Assembly (NCBI GenBank): GCA_002633005.1 | Contig: NMRA01000504.1 | Location: 211,571 to 275,570 of the forward strand | Direction of reading: 5' to 3' | DNA from: Phoronis australis | Taxonomy: Eukaryota > Phoronida > Phoronidae | DNA: 64,000 bases | Shown here: piece after piece, positions 63,009-64,000 of the stretch | Position numbering within the stretch: the first letter of the stretch is position 1 | Layout of the letters: each line of letters starts with the position of its first letter | Notes under the pieces: model-generated | What the model was told of the DNA's origin: nothing | The model's database searches: none | Seen by the model: only the letters and a program-made list of their open reading frames with translations | Position numbers and translations under genes: made by a program

Positions 63009-63796
63009 CAGATAGATACTTGTATACGATTACAAACTGTTGGATTCCGGCGCTATCAATGAAGCACTTGTCTCAGTAATGGTTGCTTCATAATCAGGAT
63101 ATACAGTATCATGTGCCTAATTGCCACATTTCAATCTCAAATTTTCCCCGATAAACGTGGCATCAACTGTATAACCAGGAGCGATGCCGGAATCTACTTG
63201 AAGGGATACAACTAAAGGTAACGTATAGCCTGAAAGTTTGTGTGTTCAAATGAACAACCCTGCAGCATTCTTGTACTGATCATTTTGTACATTTAATAGA
63301 TCAATCTGTGGTGCCCCCATGGAGCGCAATGTGAAAAATCGTCTTTTTTACTCTACTACACTAATGCGCCTGTTCTATGTATGCCGAGTTCAAAATCATG
63401 GAGTCATGCATCAGGCTATATATCTGCTTTCTGGACGACATGTCTGTTCGTGACTTAGTACATCATTTGTGTATTGTCTTGCTAGATGTGTGTGGTCATT
63501 CAGACTTTCCATATAAGTGTGTGTAGAGACCAGGTCCATGGATTGTTCTCTGATAAACAAGACCATCTTGATCATTAAACTTTTTTCTAGCAATTGTGTC
63601 TTGACAGAATCACATCTTCATTTCAATGAATTCTGTCATTCAGAACCTTTTTGAGGAATGTGGATTGCGTGGTTCTCTTAATGAGCGTGAACGTCTCCAA
63701 AGTGGGTGCAGATCAGATAAATCTTTCATTATGTGGTCATTGGTCCCAGAAGAAATTCATTATCCGAGGTATACTGTTTTTCACCATGCAGTATGA
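63009..63796. other. Intergenic stretch, nothing recognised
   Basis: No feature supported. Confidence 0.4.
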
Positions 63797-63999
63797 AGCA
63801 CTATTGTAGAACAATGGAGTTTGCTTAATGTTGTACCCTCAGTCGCAGCACAAATTATCATATGTCGGATATTCCATGGTGTCCGATTTGGCAAAAGTTG
63901 CAACTACTCTTATAAGTTTATGCTTTGGAGCAGGGCTGCAGGTTACCATGTTAACGAGAACCTCACAAAAGCAAGATTACTGGAGATCAGAAAACAAAA
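63797..63999 (+). other. Open frame running off the window end
   Basis: From 63797 the frame is open to the end and reads, in part, VVPSVAAQIIICRIFHGVRF then GKSCNYSYKFMLWSRAAGYH. It is protein-like but unrecognised, with a TGA just before it and no clear acceptor. It could be the start of a partial exon or chance. Confidence 0.2.
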
Positions 64000-64000
64000 G

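Noticed and set aside
1-64000. tRNA, rRNA, CRISPR, operon or phage features
   Set aside because: No tRNA B-box with a matching cloverleaf, no direct-repeat/spacer arrays and no bacterial gene organisation; the window is plainly animal DNA.

Overview
This is animal nuclear DNA, most likely from an invertebrate deuterostome. The genes are intron-rich with GT-AG splice sites. The intergenic DNA is moderately AT-rich and full of decayed transposons. The gene content (a p75-type neurotrophin receptor homologue, an LMBR1 homologue and a single-exon peptide GPCR), together with a frequent 'TAGGCCTA'-like word, suggests a hemichordate, echinoderm or lancelet. I cannot choose between these from sequence alone. 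Two N gaps (1948-2156, 58404-58458) and single Ns (28938, 47507, 62556) mark this as a draft assembly, and three of the five adjoin poly-G.

Layout. (1) 1-8.1 kb: repeats, then the 3' four coding exons of a p75NTR/TNFR16-like death-domain receptor on the + strand. It has four cysteine-rich repeats, a transmembrane helix and a death domain, and the phases agree across all junctions. Its signal-peptide exon was not found. (2) 8.1-20.5 kb: transposon territory, with a 234-bp element with 25-bp inverted termini, a THAP zinc-finger relic broken by a stop, a 1.6-kb element with TTAA target duplications and a Penelope-like tail. (3) 21.4-22.6 kb: a rhodopsin-family peptide GPCR on the - strand. (4) 22.6-30.6 kb: gene-poor DNA. 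(5) 30.6-56.7 kb: a complete 14-coding-exon LMBR1/LMBR1L-family gene on the - strand (526 codons, every splice phase consistent). Its introns hold a near-perfect 65-bp-arm hairpin, an inverted-repeat-bounded block of about 3 kb, a 500-bp CAGGG-ended element, a Penelope-like fragment, a triplicated splice acceptor and a CR1-like LINE close to exon 1. (6) 56.7-64 kb: repeats, a Tx1/L1-like LINE relic and a nearly identical 399-bp duplication.

The three intact genes are unrelated functionally: a cell-surface death-domain receptor, a peptide-type GPCR and a multi-pass membrane protein. They are ordinary neighbours, not an operon. I saw no convincing tRNA, rRNA, CRISPR or bacterial features. The most unusual items are the triplicated acceptor inside LMBR1, the long intronic hairpin, a family of about 70-bp palindromic repeats ending in CATGGGCGGCGCA, and hammerhead-like cores in Penelope-related repeats.
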